Shown here: positions 61,203 to 64,000 of the stretch, one piece after another
How the letters are laid out: the number at the start of each line of letters is the position of its first letter
How positions within the stretch are numbered: the first letter of the stretch is position 1
DNA from: Fibrobacter sp.
GTDB lineage: Bacteria > Fibrobacterota > Chitinivibrionia > Chitinivibrionales > Chitinispirillaceae
Assembly: GCA_012519985.1 (NCBI GenBank)
Contig: JAAYPC010000262.1
Span: 1-64,000 of the forward strand
DNA: 64,000 bases
Direction: 5' to 3'
Notes under the pieces: model-generated
Seen by the model: only the letters and a program-made list of their open reading frames with translations
Database searches by the model: none
Told to the model about the DNA's origin: nothing
Position numbers and translations under genes: made by a program

Positions 61203-61220
61203 GGAGGACGTTAGTCCTCC
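61203..61220 (+). terminator. Hairpin downstream of glnK, possible terminator
   Basis: GGAGGAC-GTTA-GTCCTCC; weak following T-run. Confidence 0.4.
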
Positions 61221-61489
61221 GCCCTCTTAAACCACCATACGTACGGTTAGTTATTTGGCTTTTCGTAACAGGTTAATGATCAGATACAATTATGTCATAC
61301 AGTAAACAAGTCCAATTTGGCCGAAATGGTATTCGGGAAGCGCCTTTTATTGAGTCCCTCAATTATCAGTTGCACTGATCGACACTATTCAAACAATTAC
61401 GCTACTAAAAGCTTAAGCAAAATAAAACCAAAGTCGATATTTAATATACGGAAACGAACTGAAAATAGATACAAACCAGGGATGGTAAA

Positions 61490-61678
61490 ATGAAAGACAC
61501 AGTCCACAATTCAATTAAGAAGGGCCGCTTTCTATGGATGGAAAGCCCGGCTAAAGAGAAATACGTTGCATCGTTGAAGAAAAAAGTTGAAAGCGGCTAT
61601 TATTTTTCAGAATTAATTTTGACCAAAATCGTTGATGAGCTGGCACCGATCATCTCAGAGATAGTCCCAAATGAATGA
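61490..61678 (+). CDS. Small protein resembling a FlgM-type anti-sigma C-terminus
   Basis: KYVASLKKKVESGYYFSELILTKIVDEL resembles the FlgM pattern VaxLkxxIxsGxYxvdaxxIAxkL. Confidence 0.4.
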   Translation: MKDTVHNSIKKGRFLWMESPAKEKYVASLKKKVESGYYFSELILTKIVDELAPIISEIVPNE

Positions 61679-61807
61679 GATTAAAAACGGAGTGGCATTT
61701 TTAAGGGCTAACGGTATCTATGATCGATCCTGCAAAAATATCAAAGGTCCCTGACAATCAGATAGAGACCTTCAGATATTTTTAAGGGAGAGGAGTAAGC
61801 GCCTCTC

Positions 61808-63688
61808 CTAATTGCTTTTACAACATCTGAATCCAGTTTGAGGTTTAGCTCCCCCACCCACCCCAGGTGATACTGTCTGACATTTGGAATAAGGCCCCCC
61901 CATAAGCATTGGATCATTATTTGTTCCGGTCACCCATTCGAAAATATTGCCTACCATGTCATATCCGCCATACTTACTTACGCAGTTATGCCTGCTTCCG
62001 GACCGTTCTACTACAACAGCACCCTCTGTGTTGCATTTATTGTCATCCCGATTCCATCCATAGGGGTATGTGTATCCTTCCAGGCCACTGCAGGCCCATT
62101 GCCACTCATCCTGAGTGCACAGGCGTTTGCCTTTCTTTTTGCATAACTCCTGCGCTTCCTGATAAGAAACATTTCCCTGAGGAATAACATCTCTCTGGTT
62201 AGGATATTCAAAACGATCAACACAGACCTTAAAAAATGGTCTGCCCTGTTTGCCAGGAGGAATATCTACCAGAAACATGTCATCGGGACAGAATAACGGT
62301 TTTGCGTATCTTTGAATGGTTTCCTCATAATTGCTGGTAGAATGCTTGATAATACGGGTCACCTGAGTACGTGAGATCTCTTTAGTGGCTCCATTGGATA
62401 ATTTCATTATGACCGACTGATTATTAATATTACTGATTTCCCCTGCAAAAATGAGATCATCTTTGGCTTTACCCTCTTCATCAGTTTCAGAGTTTTTTAC
62501 AAAGATTGTATCAGTTGGTTGAGACTGAATTTTTTTGGTAGTTTCCTTTTCTGCTGCCTTTTTCTCTGGTGGCAACAAGCTGATCTGGGCGACAACTGCT
62601 TTGGCGATAGGAATCTGGGATCCTTCAATATCAATGGTCAGCATAGATTCATCAACAGAAACAACTTTTCCCTTAAATATGGACCCATTTGAGATCCGAA
62701 CCTCGGTGATCCCTTTATATCCGCCTTCACTCTTTAATTCATCGTAGGATACTACCCTGACCTCGGAAGCAGCAGAACTTATTTGAGAGGATTTCTGAGT
62801 TTTTTGGGGAGGAGGAGGAGGAGTCAGAAGCTCGTAACTTTTAAGCAGATGATGCCCGAAAGCATAAGGTTTACCTTCGGTTGTTTCCAGAATCAGTGAC
62901 GTATCATCTTTTGCTTCTACAATACCGATAAGCTCATCTCCGGTAGTCAGACTCATACGGTATTTACCCTTCAGTTTAATTTCGCTAAATGCCTGTCCGC
63001 CAGAAAGAGCAGGTCCGCTTATAACCGGTTTTACTGAAGCTGCTGCAGAGAGTTGTGCACTCCCGCTCTCATCCCACCATTTTTTCCAGGCGGATAAATC
63101 GTTGCCAAAATTCATAGCAGTTATTCTCTCCAGAGCGCAACTTCCAATATTTAAAGAGAGGATTACAATTATATTTACCCTTCCCCGTTTTCCTGCAGAT
63201 TTATCCAGGTACTCGACTTCTGAAGAGCTCTGGATATGGTGTTCGCACAAAGACATAGAGTTATAATCCAGGAATGGAGAAGCAAGCAGAAATTTATTTC
63301 TTTCGCTGGTGACATATGTCTGTACCCAGTCTTCAAACGTTCCTTCTCCGGCATATCGGGCGTTCTTAATGATGCTCACGTGAACAGCCTTAGGAAAGAC
63401 CTCCAATAGTACTGGTACGGCTCCAATTGCTGAGGGGCCCATATTTGCCAGAGATGCAGCAGACCTTAAGCTTTTAAAGGCAATCTCCTTTTCCACTTGT
63501 GGTGCGATATCCTGCTGGGTTTTGGAAAAATAGGCATAAGCTTCGGTTGAATAATAAACAGATGGACCAGCCTTAATATCTCCGGTGAGAATTGCGAGTT
63601 TATCCTGTGCAGATAAGATCTGAAAAAACAGCCCGATACAAATCAATATCTTGAATGGATTTTTAGCTGATGAAAACGAATTCGACAT
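61808..63688 (-). CDS. Secreted protein with C-terminal SUMF1/FGE-like domain
   Basis: KRLCTQDEWQWACSGLEGYTYPYGW, GGYDMVGNIFEWV, GFRCC; signal peptide. Confidence 0.8.
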   Translation of the reverse strand: MSNSFSSAKNPFKILICIGLFFQILSAQDKLAILTGDIKAGPSVYYSTEAYAYFSKTQQDIAPQVEKEIAFKSLRSAASLANMGPSAIGAVPVLLEVFPKAVHVSIIKNARYAGEGTFEDWVQTYVTSERNKFLLASPFLDYNSMSLCEHHIQSSSEVEYLDKSAGKRGRVNIIVILSLNIGSCALERITAMNFGNDLSAWKKWWDESGSAQLSAAASVKPVISGPALSGGQAFSEIKLKGKYRMSLTTGDELIGIVEAKDDTSLILETTEGKPYAFGHHLLKSYELLTPPPPPQKTQKSSQISSAASEVRVVSYDELKSEGGYKGITEVRISNGSIFKGKVVSVDESMLTIDIEGSQIPIAKAVVAQISLLPPEKKAAEKETTKKIQSQPTDTIFVKNSETDEEGKAKDDLIFAGEISNINNQSVIMKLSNGATKEISRTQVTRIIKHSTSNYEETIQRYAKPLFCPDDMFLVDIPPGKQGRPFFKVCVDRFEYPNQRDVIPQGNVSYQEAQELCKKKGKRLCTQDEWQWACSGLEGYTYPYGWNRDDNKCNTEGAVVVERSGSRHNCVSKYGGYDMVGNIFEWVTGTNNDPMLMGGPYSKCQTVSPGVGGGAKPQTGFRCCKSN

Positions 63689-63981
63689 ATTCCTCCCTGC
63701 TCACAAATACAATTTAACTCCACTATCCCTTTATTTTTAATCTGTATTGTATGGCGGTCAGTAGAGATCTGGTTGGAGATTTTAATCCATACTTTAAAAT
63801 ACCTTATGACCAACAAAATTAAAAAGGCATTAGCCGCAATAAAACAGTTTAGGTTAACGAATTTTTTATAGAGGAACTATATAAAGTTCCTTTGAAAAAA
63901 GACCGAAAGTTATAATAAAGAATGATTAGAGAGTAGTTTAAATACTATTAAATTTATGAAGATCCTGCATAGGGGGCAACT

Positions 63982-64000
63982 ATGATGCACCAGAGAGTGG
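63982..64000 (+). CDS. Possible start of a CDS running off the window
   Basis: AGGGGG then ATGATGCACCAG; too short to identify. Confidence 0.25.

Overview
The window is a 64 kb, gene-dense bacterial chromosome segment. The double-membrane envelope genes (Omp85, TonB/ExbBD, PorV/UPF0164-like) and overall gene style suggest the Fibrobacterota/FCB sphere, but this is inference only. Recognisable housekeeping genes are thiC, prmA, a divergent PRPP synthetase, nadC, coaX, rsmA/ksgA, folE, ptsI, ahcY, a thyX-like gene, tRNA-Ser(GCT) and amtB-glnK. Other recognisable loci are a DUF3450/TtpC/ExbB/ExbD/TonB/TPR operon, an exopolysaccharide export/BY-kinase/asnB locus and two paralogous GAF-AAA+-Fis sigma-54 activators. 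No CRISPR array, prophage or transposase was recognised. The most unusual signals are: (1) a non-coding element at 15.31-16.17 kb with 75-bp imperfect terminal inverted repeats, carrying eight uninterrupted 43-bp units that form long hairpins with compensatory changes; (2) a full-length glycogen-phosphorylase homologue whose key catalytic motifs are replaced while the PLP lysine is kept, translationally coupled (ATGA) to PTS Enzyme I; (3) a tandem ThyX-like protein with the RHR and S-x-R-Y half-motifs split between its two halves; (4) a 21-bp minisatellite next to an EPS operon; (5) four good sigma-54 -24/-12 promoters in 48-60 kb around the two activators, one with a cluster of four AATCAGAA boxes. 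All calls come from reading the sequence and supplied ORFs; no database search was run.
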